A stretch of DNA of 64,000 nt, taken from assembly GCA_021396245.1 (NCBI GenBank), contig WNYE01000038.1, forward strand, positions 310,001 through 374,000, written 5' to 3'. Shown piece after piece: positions 33,901-45,919 of this stretch. The notes below the pieces were generated by a model. It worked only from the letters and a program-made list of their open reading frames with translations, had not been told where the DNA came from and searched no databases. The stretch is from Sporothrix humicola (Eukaryota; Ascomycota; Sordariomycetes; Ophiostomatales; Ophiostomataceae). Position numbers and translations under genes: made by a program. Within the stretch, counting starts at the first letter, position 1, and each line of letters starts with the position of its first letter.

Positions 33901-36900
33901 GCTGATGTCGCTGATAGTCTTGTTCCCTTCGAGATTCTGACTTCAGAACAGGACAGTCAGGGCAGGCAAGGTCGGCAGAAAGGGTGCAAGCTGTCAAACT
34001 GGTCACAATGTTTTCCCTTCCAATGCATTCGATACAATAGGCCAATTCTTTCTTACCAGAATGGTCGTGCGAACATGCAGATGCAGCTCTTGTCACCGTA
34101 TGTTGTTGACGGCACTCTCTCCCATTGGTGGCATACTGTCACGCCGGGGAAGCAACCCCGCTGCAGTTATGAGGTCACGAGGTGAGAGAAACGCCATGAA
34201 ATGCACTGTGACTGCTGAGGAGGGGAGCAAAAAGGTGAAATGAGAACCGGCCACATAAAAAAGTCATGCGATGTACCTAAATGGGGGCGCGTCCGATGCA
34301 GGAGCAGCTGCGATTGCGGCTGTAGGCATAAATTGAAACGGAAAGAAAGGAAAGAAACAGCGAAAAAGGAGGTGAGAGACGCGGTGAGGTCCAAGGTGGA
34401 GGCCTTGTCGTGTAAGTCGAAAGTGGAGGCCGACAGCTGGGCATTGACGAAAGGTGGGGAGGCACAAAAGAGCACAGGATGGGGGAGGCGCAGAACCAGA
34501 CTTGAAGTGTGGGAATACGACGGTAAATGTACGTCGTGAGAAGGAAGGGTTAGTGCCAGAGAATGGATTAGAAGAGAAATACAACTGCATCGGAGACAAA
34601 AGGGGCCAATTGTTTGGGCCTTGGGGGTAAGTCGGCTCCGAAGCCGTGCCTCCAATGGACATGCTATTGTAAAATGAACCAGACTCAAGTGTAGAGGTAG
34701 CAAGATGAGATAGATAGGATGGGCAAGATCGTGATAGAAAAGAAGCCAGTGACTGAGAGATCACTTGAGATGACATAGAAGGGTAGAGTATGGGGTAGTT
34801 GTGAGGTTGTGAATATTGTGTATTCGTATCTAACGATGTTACAGAGCTGTTACGGTGATAATCAACTATTACAAAATTGATTTGAACTGCAGCATGTTAC
34901 TCTTATTTCGACAATTATGATGGAGTTGAAGACTATTCACTTGGACGTAGGAAGAATAAAACACTGGTGAGTTTTATTATTTATATCTATTTGAAAAATA
35001 AAAACCAACTTTTTCTCTCCCAATTTATTAAACGATTTTCGATAAAATAAAAGTCACAGTGAGGCTGAAGTAAATTATGAGAAAAGCCAGAAAACGACAA
35101 GTAATCGAAGGCACCGGAGATGTACTTTCGCCAGCCCTAAGTTTGGGTGGGAAAGGGAAAGAAATACGACCCAGAAGCAGCATAATATGATATTCGCAAA
35201 ATGGTGCTGAAAAAAAAAGGCCGAAATGCACTTTGGAAGTCGTAGTCTGTGTGAGAGTTCATCGCATATCGGCGCCACATCTCGCAGGGCTGTCAATTCT
35301 CATTCGTCGCATTTTCCTTCCTTCTCTTCTCAGGTCAGTTTTCTTGTCTTATGCCACAGCCTTGTGAGCTCATGTTTGGTGATCGTCGACTTGATGCTGA
35401 CAACCAGTCTTGGCACAAGGCTTCAAGTTGCGGGATCTAGAACTTCTATTCTTGAGCTTCTTTTTCTCCGCATTCCATTTACGTTTATTTTTTGTTCTTT
35501 TGTTCCTTATCTAGAATCTAAATCCATCCACGGAACCACGGATCACAGACCACAAACCACGGACGGCGGGTAAAAAGGATCGCGGGAGGAGTGCAGCCTT
35601 GCCGGCGAGGCTAATGAGCACGAAGCTCAAAACCGGGAAGCGCAAATGAAACAAAGCAGGCAAAGTGTAGCCGACAGAGTGTTGGAGAAAGGTTGCAGTT
35701 GCAGTAAAAAGCGTGTACTAATAAAAGACGTTATTGAGGAGAAGATACGCCAATTTGTGGAATCAGTGGAGGGCGAAAAGGGTGAACTGGGACAAAAAGA
35801 CCCGCCCAAGTTGGCAGGTCGCATTGTGGAGTGGTTTCGGCCGGCCAAGTTTAAATTGACAAAGTATGCGTGAAATAGGAGGGAGGGGAAGCGACATGAG
35901 AAAGAGAAAAGAGAAAAAAAGAGGAGAAAGATGCTGGCAAAATGCGCAAGTTTTTGAGACGAAAAGCAGTTTCGTTCTGACCACTTGGCAGCCTTCAATT
36001 GTCTCGATCGCACCTTCTTCGCAAGGCTCGCATCGCATCGCATCATTGGCTTAAATGTGTTTTTGAGTTAATCGCTCCTCCCTTTTGCTGTCGTCTGGTC
36101 TGGCCCCTTTCACAAGCACTGCGCTTGTCCCACGACGGCTAGCGAGCCTCCTGATTAGCCCGTTTATGCTTGAACTGGGCCCACTGCCCGCATGGCGTTG
36201 CTCGGTTGCTTCAGCAACTAGCCCAGAAGAAGCAAGTGGATCCGTCTAATGGCAAATTGGCCAATCAAACAGGCCGCTCACTACAACCTAATAACAAAAA
36301 CCTGCCAAGAAAGACGAGAAATGGGAAAAGTCGCAGGCGAAGAGAGGAGAAAGCCGACAAAGGGGAAAGAACTACCCGCCATCGCACACTTTGATACCCG
36401 TTCAGCGCTCCACCGGGGTTGAGTTGCCCAGGCGAAGAAGGGAAGGGGCGAGGCCAGAGGTGGAAGGGGCTTTCTTTCTTTGCGAGGACTTTCATTGTTC
36501 TTTCCTTGCAACGGTCTTTTGTTGTTGACGGATATCTGCAGCAGACGATCGTCTCCTCTTCTTTCTATCACTTTATCACTTTGACACAATCTTTGTCTAT
36601 TTCGTTTTGACGCACCTTGTTTTGCATCATTGTTGTCTGTGTTTTTGCGCCTTGCATATCCCGTGCACAGCATACAACATATTGTCTGGACGCCTCTTTT
36701 GGAAGCTCTTTGGACTTGACGACATTTGGTTGATCACTTTAACGTCTTTTCTCCTCTATCTCTTCAACATTTGCATTCTACTTTCCTGTGCCGTCCAGAC
36801 ACTTCCTCGTTGTCTTCCGTGCACATCGCGGGCCATACCGCGCCTCATTCCAGCTGCCAACCCTCCACCGCATTCCTCAACCTCACTCTACCTCTCTCTC

Positions 36901-36921
36901 CACACATTCACACACATCGCC
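30963..36921. other. 6 kb gene-free divergent region
   Basis: This lies between the leftward luciferase-like gene and the rightward DUF3405 gene. The + strand is purine-rich at about 31020-31900 and again at 34160-34760, and pyrimidine-rich at 36480-36920 just before the DUF3405 gene. A 9-bp repeat lies at 32631-32657. No frame has the codon use of the real genes, and no tRNA or rRNA was found. Long leaders or noncoding transcripts are possible. Confidence 0.6.
32631..32657. repeat. 9-bp tandem repeat, GGAGACACT x3
   Basis: Two perfect copies and one with a single change (GGAGACATG), in noncoding DNA. Confidence 0.9.
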
Positions 36922-39771
36922 ATGGGGCTTCTCCCCACGGGCATCTTCCGTTCGCGGAACCCACAATCACAAGGACTTCCTCTCTACGAGAAGGTCACCT
37001 CGCCCTCTTCCAGCAAGGGCCGCTACTCGGACGACGACATCTCCTCGTCAGACGGCAGCGACGACGACGACGAGTACGACTACGACTACGACGGCGAGAG
37101 CACAGCTTCATCACCACGCAGTGGCCATGGTTCGTCACGACAGTCCTCAGGAACGGCCACCTCCAGCACCATTATGCTGCCAAAACGCACCGCCGCCGCC
37201 AGCGGCTCCGTATCAGCCTTCGCCAAAGCGCCCCGGCGAAGACTGCGGCCATCCACAGCAACAGCCGCTGTTCGCGCACATATCTACCGTCTCCCCAACA
37301 AGATCGTCCGGTATCTGTGCACCGCTCTGATCATGACCATTATCGTTTTCATTGTTACCCTTATCCGCGCCAGCCAGCTCGAGAACCGCCGGGTAGCCAA
37401 CGGCCAAGTCGACAAGCCGCCCCAAGCACCCCCCGCATGGGAATCGTTTGATTTCCTGACTCGATACTACGGTGGTGTTCGTAACCTCGTGCCGTTCAAA
37501 GACAATGCGCCGCAGTACCCCCGCGAGGAGGATGAGCAGCCGTATGGCCAGACTACCAACGATACTTCGGCTGATGCTGCCGGTACCGGTGACGATGGTG
37601 CCCCCAAGGTCCACCTCCATGCTGCTGCAGCTGCCGCTGCCGCTGCTCTTCGTGATGAAAACAAGGCACCTATCCCGGCAAGTGCTCCCTTCAACAAGTA
37701 CAAAGGCTCCGTCCTGGCCACCGACCCGGACCACATTACTCCCTGCTTTATCGACGACGCAAACACTGTCAGCGTGCCGCCTCTGCGCTACTTTGACGGC
37801 CGCCCCAACGGTTTTCCCCAGAACATTATGGGCTCCTACGAGCTGCTGTCGCTTCCCGAGGATATTTGCTTTGAGCGCTTTGGTCGCTTCGGTCCTTACG
37901 GCTACGGTTACTCTGTGCGGTCCGGTGGTCTGGGCGTGGGCGAGTATGGCGAGAAGGAGGGCGCCGACTCTGTCTGGGAAGGCGGTGCCAGCCGTGTCGA
38001 CTACCGCAAGGTGGACTGGGCCAAGATCCAGAAGCGCTGCTACGATGCCAACGCCCGCCGGTTCCAACCTGGCGACTCTCGCCATGCTCCTGTGAACGGC
38101 CTCTATGTTGGTGACAGCATCCCCGAAAAGGGTGCCCCTGCTCCTATCAACCACGCGGCTCGTGATGCACCTGCTGAGGAGACTGCCGAGGAGACCACCA
38201 CAACGGAAGAGGTCGAGCCTGCTACCAACAACACTGCTTCCGCTCCTGCCACACCGTCAAAGGCTCCTGCTGCTCCTGCCAAGGCTGCCACTCCTCCTCC
38301 TCCTCCCCCTCCTCAGGGCAACCTCACGCGTACTGCTGTTGTCATTCGCTGCTGGGATGAGTTCCAGTGGCACGAGGAGGACATCATGAACTTGCGTGCG
38401 CTCATTACTGAGCTGTCTCTGGCGTCCGGCGCCCGCTACGACGTTCACCTCCTGGTCCAGGTCAAGAACGACGCCAAGTACCCCATCTGGGCTGACGACG
38501 AGGCCTACAAGAACAAGATTGACTCCGTTATCCCGCCCGAGTTCCGCGGCCTTGTCACTCTCTGGACTGAGACTCAGATGCTATCCCTCTACCAGGGTAT
38601 CCACGATCTGTACACTCGCGGCCCCGGTCTTCCTGTTCACGGCGTCTACCGCGGTCTCCAGATGGCCATGCAACACTTTGCCTACAACCACCCCGAGTAC
38701 GAGCACTTTTGGCAGTGGGAGATGGACATCCGCTACACTGGCCACCACCTCGACCTGTTCACCAAGATGGAGAAGTGGGCCAAGGAGCAGCCGCGCAAGG
38801 GTCTCTGGGAGCGCAACTCTCGCTTCTACATTCCCTCCGTCCACGGTTCCTGGGAGGATTTCCGCCAGATGGCCCGTGTCCAGACGGAGGCTGGTCTTGC
38901 TGGTCCTGACAACATCTGGAGTGGCATGCCCGGTGCAGGCAACAGCCCTGGCATGAAGAAGGTTGCTGGTGAGCAGACCGTCTGGGGCCCCGTCCGCCCT
39001 GCCGACCCCAACGACTGGTTCGAACCTGAGAACGACCCGATGCCCCCGACCTCGTACGAGAAGGACCGTTACACCTGGGGTGTCGACGAGGAGGCCGATC
39101 TGATTACGCTGAACCCCATCTTCGACCCCGAGGGCACCACCTGGCTGCTGGCTGACGACATTACTGGCTACAACGAGACTGCTGAACGGGAGTCTGGCCA
39201 GACTAGTGGCAAGCCTCGCCGCCGCGCCCAGATTATCACTGCCTCGCGCATGTCTCGCCGTATGCTGCACACCATGCACCGCGAGACAGCCTTCAAGAAG
39301 CACCACGCTTTCTCCGAGATGTGGCCTGCCACTGCTGCCCTGCAGCACGGCTTCAAGGCTGTCTATGTCCCGCACCCTGTCTACGTTGACCGCGAGTGGC
39401 CGACCCAGTACATGGCCAGCGTGTTCAACGGCGGCCGCAATGGTGCCTCGGGCGGTTCGCGCACCTCCGTCTTTGGCCAGCGCGAGCACAACTTCCTGGG
39501 CCTGACCTGGTACTACAACGCCGGCTTCTCTCCTAACTTGTACCGTCGCTGGTTGGGTCTCAAGGTCAACGGCGACGGCGGTGCTGAATTTGAGGCGAAC
39601 GCCGACGTCACCCGCAACGACTCGACCGTGTCCAACATGCGCGGTGGCGAGGGCCGCATGTGTCTGCCGGCTATGCTGCTGCACCCCATCAAGAATGTCG
39701 AGCTGCCCGTTGAGAGCCACGCCAATGAGGACTACAACAAGCCCGAGAGCGATCTTAACCCGGCGTCATAA
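36922..39771 (+). CDS. DUF3405 type II membrane protein, putative glycosyltransferase-like
   Basis: This intronless gene encodes 949 residues. The cytosolic N-terminus has a long acidic Ser/Asp/Tyr run at about 37-61 and a basic patch just before a single membrane span at about 127-149 (LCTALIMTIIVFIVTLI), so the bulk faces the Golgi or ER lumen. A variable stalk with polyalanine (about 235-243) and a proline run (about 457-463) precedes the conserved domain from about 468. That domain starts with TAVVIRCWDEFQWHEEDIMN and includes HFWQWEMDIRYTGHHLD, whose EMD may bind metal as DxD motifs do (inference). The topology is that of Golgi glycosyltransferases, but the family has no proven activity. 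The ATG at 36922 (CGCCATGG) was preferred over upstream codons in the pyrimidine-rich leader. It is convergent with emp24. Confidence 0.85.
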   Translation: MGLLPTGIFRSRNPQSQGLPLYEKVTSPSSSKGRYSDDDISSSDGSDDDDEYDYDYDGESTASSPRSGHGSSRQSSGTATSSTIMLPKRTAAASGSVSAFAKAPRRRLRPSTATAAVRAHIYRLPNKIVRYLCTALIMTIIVFIVTLIRASQLENRRVANGQVDKPPQAPPAWESFDFLTRYYGGVRNLVPFKDNAPQYPREEDEQPYGQTTNDTSADAAGTGDDGAPKVHLHAAAAAAAAALRDENKAPIPASAPFNKYKGSVLATDPDHITPCFIDDANTVSVPPLRYFDGRPNGFPQNIMGSYELLSLPEDICFERFGRFGPYGYGYSVRSGGLGVGEYGEKEGADSVWEGGASRVDYRKVDWAKIQKRCYDANARRFQPGDSRHAPVNGLYVGDSIPEKGAPAPINHAARDAPAEETAEETTTTEEVEPATNNTASAPATPSKAPAAPAKAATPPPPPPPQGNLTRTAVVIRCWDEFQWHEEDIMNLRALITELSLASGARYDVHLLVQVKNDAKYPIWADDEAYKNKIDSVIPPEFRGLVTLWTETQMLSLYQGIHDLYTRGPGLPVHGVYRGLQMAMQHFAYNHPEYEHFWQWEMDIRYTGHHLDLFTKMEKWAKEQPRKGLWERNSRFYIPSVHGSWEDFRQMARVQTEAGLAGPDNIWSGMPGAGNSPGMKKVAGEQTVWGPVRPADPNDWFEPENDPMPPTSYEKDRYTWGVDEEADLITLNPIFDPEGTTWLLADDITGYNETAERESGQTSGKPRRRAQIITASRMSRRMLHTMHRETAFKKHHAFSEMWPATAALQHGFKAVYVPHPVYVDREWPTQYMASVFNGGRNGASGGSRTSVFGQREHNFLGLTWYYNAGFSPNLYRRWLGLKVNGDGGAEFEANADVTRNDSTVSNMRGGEGRMCLPAMLLHPIKNVELPVESHANEDYNKPESDLNPAS

Positions 39772-40479
39772 AGTATGGTGGTGAAGTTGTATAAAAAAGT
39801 GACGTCGTTTTTGTTTATAACGAGATAATGTTCGCGTGTACGACGTACGTTTGAGTTTTCGTTTTAGAGGTTTTGGAATATGTTCTGCTAGAGATGAGAT
39901 GCCGGGATGTTTTAGTTTCTGTTTCTTGTCTTTTCATATCGGGCATGGACAATGGCGTTTGGGTTTCACGTTTCACGGGCTTAGCACGTTTTGCTTTTAA
40001 ATTTACTTCTTGCTTTGTCTCTCATAAAAGATATGCCTTTAATATCATACAACGTGACAATGGCGACAAACAGGTTTGGTACAATAAATGATAAGCAAAT
40101 GTGAAATGTGGTTGTAAAGAATTTGATGTTTTCCTCGACCCATATTCTAGCAAAAAAATAACTATACATAATGGAATAGCAGTATGCTAGACAATGTCCC
40201 AGCAAGCCTGCATAAGATATCGTATGCATATGCACACAAGATAAAAACTCGCTTCATGTTGTTCGTGGAGTGTTTTTTAGTGGTTGATGATTAGATGACA
40301 GCATTTGTCGGTATAAAAGCATGTCCGTATTGGTTTCGTTCTCGTCCCTCTTATTTTGTTGACGTCTTTCTCCCGTCGACATCCCCCTTGGAAGCTGTCT
40401 CTGCCACAGTCCTCCGTTACTTGTTCGATCCCAGAAGATAAGCAGCTCCGTCGGATCTAGGCAAGCTTTCACCGCCTGC
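39772..40479. other. Convergent intergenic region
   Basis: 708 bp, AT-rich, with the 3' ends of the DUF3405 gene and emp24. No gene is seen. Confidence 0.7.
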
Positions 40480-41160
40480 TTAGATCACCCGCTTGACCTC
40501 GAAGAAGCGCCGCAGCCACCACACCTGGAAGATCGACTCGCCCACAACCACCGTGATCACAAACAGGTTCCACCACTTGACACGCGCGTTCGTGCTCTCG
40601 GCCGTGTTGCGGTGCGTCCGCTCACGCACAACAATGTACGACTGCTCGTCCTTGACCTGTGCCAGCATCTCCGACAGCTTCTGTGCCTCCGCCTCCAGAG
40701 GGTCCTTGGGGCCGTCCGCCTCCGACACGTATACAATTCCGTGCACGTTGAACGACACCTCCTTGCTCGACGCGCCCCAGTGCTCGTTGCTAAAGCAGTA
40801 CATGTACTTGCCGTCGTGGTGGGCGGTGAAGGTGAAGTCGCCATTGGATGTCGACTTTTGCAGCGTCTCGTACTGGCCAGGAGGGTTGGTGATCTGCCAC
40901 AGAGGTAAGGGTTAGCATTGTCGCTGCAGTATTCAATCTATCAAGCTTCCAGGGGAACGCACCCAGAAATCAATGTCCAGGTTGCCTGCGCCGCCAAACT
41001 CGCGGTCGCCGACCTGGTAGGTCACGGTCATCTTGTCGTCCTTGTGCAGCTCCTCGAAGAAGCACTCGCGGCCGTGGGCAGGCAGCTGGATGTTGTGGGC
41101 GGCGACGGTCTGGATCAGAGCCGCGCCGGCGGCCATCAGGCCAAAAAGAAGGCGGACCAT
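40480..41160 (-). CDS. emp24: p24-family cargo receptor Emp24
   Basis: This protein is a p24 (GOLD-domain) subunit that cycles between ER and Golgi in COPII and COPI vesicles and helps export GPI-anchored proteins. Minus-strand exons are 41160-40963 and 40893-40480, giving 203 residues; the 69-bp intron is in phase 0. A signal peptide is at 1-21 (cleavage near TVAAHNIQL). The GOLD domain has the cysteine pair ECFFEEL and YMYCFSNEHW. A coiled coil is at about 135-165, a membrane span at about 172-190, and the short cytosolic tail has FF followed by EVKRVI, matching the p24-beta class with its FF coat-binding motif. It is divergent from arf1, whose product drives COPI budding; the pairing may be chance. 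Confidence 0.92.
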
Positions 41161-43833
41161 TTTGGGAGGAGAAAGGAAGGGGAGAGTCGAAAAGGAATTA
41201 AAGAGAGTCGAGAATTGAAAACAATTGAAAAGGTCGAAAGAAAAGAAACCGTTAGAACTCCGCCTGATGCTGGGCCGTGATGCCTGATGTCGTCGATGAT
41301 CGCGTGGTGTCAAAGAGGTGGAATCGTGAAAAAAGGCCCCTTTCTTTTTTACGTGTCGTTGCTGAGAAAGGGGGCCCAGAAAAGAGACAGCTTGCCAGTT
41401 CGCGATTGGAAGACCCGCCCTAGCAAATGGGATCGCGCTGGGGCGTGTGCTAAAACAGGTGCAAGCAAGGCCTGGAGCTGGCCTACCGGGAAGGCCAATT
41501 ACAGTGGGTCCTCCCTCGTATGCTCGAAAGTACGGAGGTACTTGAGTACTCTGTCCATGTATCTCCGTCCCCTCTCCCAAAGACGAGACGAGCACGTGAA
41601 ATCCATTCGTCACTCTCTGGCAGTTGCGACAGACCTTCCAGAAGACGCGGCCCGACGAATGATCCGTGTAAAACTGGACCCCAGTTCTGAACTACCCCTT
41701 TGCGAAACCCCACTATCATACCCACTCGAGCCACTGTGCTAGCTATATCTACGCGTCTCGCTCGGCGGACCCTCCTGTATCTCTCCCTGGAAAGACCCTC
41801 TTTCGCCCCCAGACGCGAAAGCTACAGCGCTTGTGTCAAGAAGAAGACACAAGCACCTGTCATCGTCGAGGAAGGAGCGCCCAACCAGCCCCCCCCGTTG
41901 CACTTGCCCCCAGCCTGCTGCAGACAAGAGGACACTTGGAGGCTTCCTGCCTTGTCCACCAGGCTCTGAGCTTCTTTGAGCGTCTCACGCACGGTCCTAG
42001 GCTGCCTGCAGCTGTAGCCAAACCTCAGCCAAAGAGCAAGGCAAGAGCGACCCACGCAAATCCACCTGCAAAAGGGGGGAGGCGAAAAGCGAAAAGTCCT
42101 ATCAACACGAATCAGTGGCAGTTGCGTCGTAGTAATACTTCCGTATCAGTTGCACAATCTTGTCTGCTCTGTCCTCATCAGGTCCTCATCAGCGCCTGTC
42201 TCCCAGCCTCTCAGCCTCCTTTAGTGCACTGGGTCTCATTTTTTACCCCCCTCCCCAAGGGCCTCCCCCCTTTCCGCCCCTTCCCTTTCTCTTTTTTTCG
42301 TCCCCCGTCCCTCCTTCCCTCGCTCGCACAGTCCGCACAGTCCACACAGTCCACACACCGACAAATCCCACTTTTGGCCACATCGCGATAAATCACCCAG
42401 TTATTCCTCCCCCCAACTAAACTCTCCCTCTTCTCTCCTACTTCCTCTCTACCACCGGAATCACCTCCACCCACCACCGTTTCTACAACCACGAATCCCG
42501 CATCCATCCTCGAGGTGAGCACCCTTTTCACTGTTTTTCGTGCTTTTGCACTGCGATTTATCCCATCGAGACCGCGATCGAGACCACAACGGCCGTTGTT
42601 CAACCGGCCCGCACCTTTCTGTCAATGTCAACCCCCTAGAAATATCGTCACTTCGTTTCCTGGCTGTCGTGTTGTCCGGTCGTTTTGGATATCATGTTTC
42701 CCCAAATTGCCTCCTTTTCTACCCTCTGCACCTCAGCCCTACACCCTTTTGGCATGGAACTGGCTGTGTTGTTGCTGTGATCTGCCTCTTGTCTGGAGCT
42801 GTCTTGCCCACCCCCTGTTTGCTGGATAATCGTCTCGCTGCCCGTCATCGGATCAAGCCGCCAGTTTTCGCAACCCGTTTTTTTGCTTCGAGATGCGCCG
42901 CCCCGTGTCGTTTTATGCAGGATACTGGGCGCGTGCCCTGCCTCGATCGGCTAGAGAACCCTGGCAACCATGGACATCAAGTTCCTAGGCATCCGTCAAA
43001 ACGGGAACCGGCATCGCAAAGACCGCCTGCCCCGTGCTTCCTGGCATCGAGGCTCTCCACATTCCCTACGATACGGTGTTCACATCGTGTTTTTATCTCG
43101 GAGCCTGGAGCGGATTCCATGCCAGGCATACCTGCACAGCAGACATCGACGAGAACAAGAGGACAAGAGGCAGGCAAGACAGATACAGACACAGGCGATG
43201 GAGTGCATCCTGCCAAACCCAGAACCCCTCATTCCCTCATCATCACTGTCACCAACCAGCCCCTCTTGTTTTTGTGCTGCCTGCAACTGATCTCTCATCT
43301 GTCATCGGGCTGGCGATGTTTTGAGGCAATGATGGCTTGACACACTGCAGCTTGGTGTTGTCGAGATATCTGTCCTTTTGCATCATTGTCGGCCTGACGA
43401 TGCCTTGCTGGCCCCCTATATGAGGTCGGCGCCGACGCTTCACAAGAGTGGTCAGGAGAGTATCGGCTTGCTCGCGCCATACCTACATCATCCCGCCTTT
43501 TCCCTTTCCCATCTACCACATCCAACCCACTCACTCCTCACTCGCTCGCACTTTTCTCCAAATCATACCCCACGTCGGGCAAAACAACCACCCCCATCTG
43601 CCTATCTTTTTTACCTCTCAAATTTACTCAGCCGCTTGGTCTCGTGATCGGTCTCTTTGGCATTTCGCAGTGCACAGCTTATTTTAACCTGCAATCACCA
43701 AACAGCTTTGCTAACTCGTGCCTTGTTTGGCTCTTATCCAGATCAGTCGTTCGTATTTCGTCGTCGATCTCGCTCATCCCTCTCCTTTTCTCTTTTTCTT
43801 TTCCGAATCACTCAGTACATCCAAACCGCAAAC
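41161..43833. other. Divergent region emp24 / arf1, with a possible leader intron of arf1
   Basis: No coding gene is supportable. The right side is pyrimidine-rich. A good donor, GAG|GTGAGC, at 42516 and a pyrimidine-preceded acceptor, CTCAG, ending at 43815, 18 bp before the arf1 ATG, would define a leader intron of about 1.3 kb. A short repeat built on CACAGTC lies at 42327-42353. A single ACGCGT is at 41751. Confidence 0.45.
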
Positions 43834-44786
43834 ATGGGTCTGAACTTCTCCCGGATCTTCGCCTCTTTCCTTGGCAAGAAGGAAATGCGTATTCTGATGG
43901 TCGGTCTTGACGCTGCCGGAAAGACCACCATTCTGTACAAGCTCAAGCTCGGCGAGATTGTTACGACGATTCCCACTATCGGTACGTGCCAGCAGAGACT
44001 ACATTTATAATTTGAGAGGACCCGGAACACGGACTAATACCACCCCCTACAGGCTTCAACGTCGAGACTGTCGAGTACGGCAACATTCAGTTCACCGTGT
44101 GGGATGTCGGAGGACAGGACAAGATCCGCCCCCTGTGGAGACACTACTTCCAGAACACCCAGGGCATCATCTTCGTCGTCGACTCCAACGATCGCGACCG
44201 TATCATTGAGGCCCGCGAGGAGCTGCAGCGCATGCTGAACGAGGACGAGCTCCGCAACGCCGTCCTCCTGATCTTCGCCAACAAGCAGGATCTGCCCGTA
44301 CGTACACCCTGTCCTTTACCTTTTTCGCCTTTCGCTTTACCTGGCTATTTTGGTGTTGAGTTTCCGCATTCGACACTTTTTGTCGCGTGCGGGCTGGCTT
44401 CTTTGTCTTGGGGCACCCTTGTTGTCTGCCGCTTTTGGTGGGACAGTTTTGGTGCATCCCTTGCTTGGGGCCTACAGCCTTTCACAGCAAATTTCAATTC
44501 CAGCCTAGCACTTGCCCCGCCATGACATCTATCCGATACTAACTACACTCTTCTAGAACGCCATGAACGCTGCCGAGATCACAGACAAGCTCGGCCTCCA
44601 CAGCATGCGGCAACGCCAATGGGTAAGCTCACTCCAACCTACACTTCTTGATAATATAGCTGCAGTCTATTAACACTCCTTCCTCTCTAGTTCATCCAGT
44701 CGACGTGCGCTACCTCCGGTGACGGTCTGTACGAGGGTCTGGATTGGCTTTCGGGTGCCCTGAAGAAGAGCCAGGCTAGCCAGTAA
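43834..44786 (+). CDS. arf1: ADP-ribosylation factor 1 (Arf1 GTPase)
   Basis: This small GTPase recruits COPI and adaptor coats to Golgi membranes. Exons are 43834-43981, 44053-44297, 44557-44622 and 44691-44786, giving 184 residues (family usual 181-183). Introns are 71, 259 and 68 bp. Gly2 allows N-myristoylation, followed by the amphipathic helix NFSRIFASF. The P-loop GLDAAGKT is at 24-31, switch I has TIPTIGFNVE, switch II WDVGGQDKIRPLW at about 66-78, NKQD at about 126-129 and CATSG near 159. All nucleotide-binding residues are intact. The first intron splits the switch I glycine codon. It is convergent with hsp78. The first ATG of the joined frame is unambiguous. Confidence 0.95.
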
Positions 44787-45919
44787 ACAGTTGGCAACCT
44801 TTTTTGGCAGCATCTTTCCCCACGAAACCATGAATCCATGAATCCGACTTGAGACCTGAGAACCTTTTGAAGACAGACGCGAGCGTGTGTGTGAGAGAAG
44901 GAGAAGGGGGCTATGAAAGTAGAGTGTTTATCCGCCTGAGATTGAGATTGAGAAGAGCGAAAGACCGAATCACTGAAAGACCGTGAGGCAGACCGAGGGC
45001 AGAATGGGAAAGGAAAGGGTTTGGGCCTCTTTTGAAGAAAAAAGAGAGAAAGACTATTTTTTGCAAGGTGATTTTATGCCTGTTTTTTAATCCGTCTCAC
45101 CTTTTAACTTTTTTTTATCATCCCGGGCGCTATTTTTCTTTCCCCCTTTCCTCTTCTTTTTACTCGGTTCTTTTTCTATTTTTATTTTTTGTTCATCGTC
45201 TTTTTTTTTCCATTTATCATTATTTCAATATTTTTTTGTTGTGTTTTCGTTTAAACCTCAAACTGATTTTTACTGATTTTTCTGGTGTTTTCGCGTTTAT
45301 TGTTTACATCAGGGTCTCTCGTCGCCCATTCTTATCCGGCTCATCTCTCACATCTCTACTCACTAACCTTTATTTCTGTCAATCTTCACATGCCTCAAGT
45401 TTCCTTATTTCTCTCTTTACACACAAGCATCACCAACTAACCTACAAGAATACTTCACCAAATATGTAAACTCCTGTTATTGAATGGCACGGGCCTGTTT
45501 TATTTACAAAATAAATAAATCTACTAAAAAAAAGTTTATATTTATTACATTATTCAGGTGTGCTAAAAATATTTATAATATTTATGTGGTGTTCTTAGAT
45601 TCTTAAATGACATTAATTATATTTTTTTTGTTGGATAACATTATTTGAAATGTGTTGATCATATGTAAATGAGTTTGGATTGATAAACTTGCACAACTAT
45701 GGTACAGAAAGTGGCGTTTATGTTTTGTATATATGTGCAAAAATGAGCAGAGAAAAGCAATGCTTTGAGAAACGAACCGAAAATGCAATAGCCAGGAAGA
45801 CGCCTAGATTATCCAATCTTTATTGCTTCCTTCCAAAAATCCCGTGATATCAATGTTAAATCCTTTGTCTTGCTCCAATATAAATGCAGATGGGTTGTAT
45901 GCCCCTGAGTGGGTCATTT
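44787..45919. other. Convergent intergenic region, AT- and T-rich
   Basis: 1.1 kb with long T-rich tracts on the + strand. The 3' ends of arf1 and hsp78 lie here. No gene is seen. Confidence 0.7.

Noticed and set aside
38581..39720. 379-codon minus-strand frame inside the DUF3405 gene
   Set aside because: Antisense shadow with no family resemblance.
44298..44556. Long arf1 intron 2 as a snoRNA host
   Set aside because: No C or D box pair on the sense strand.
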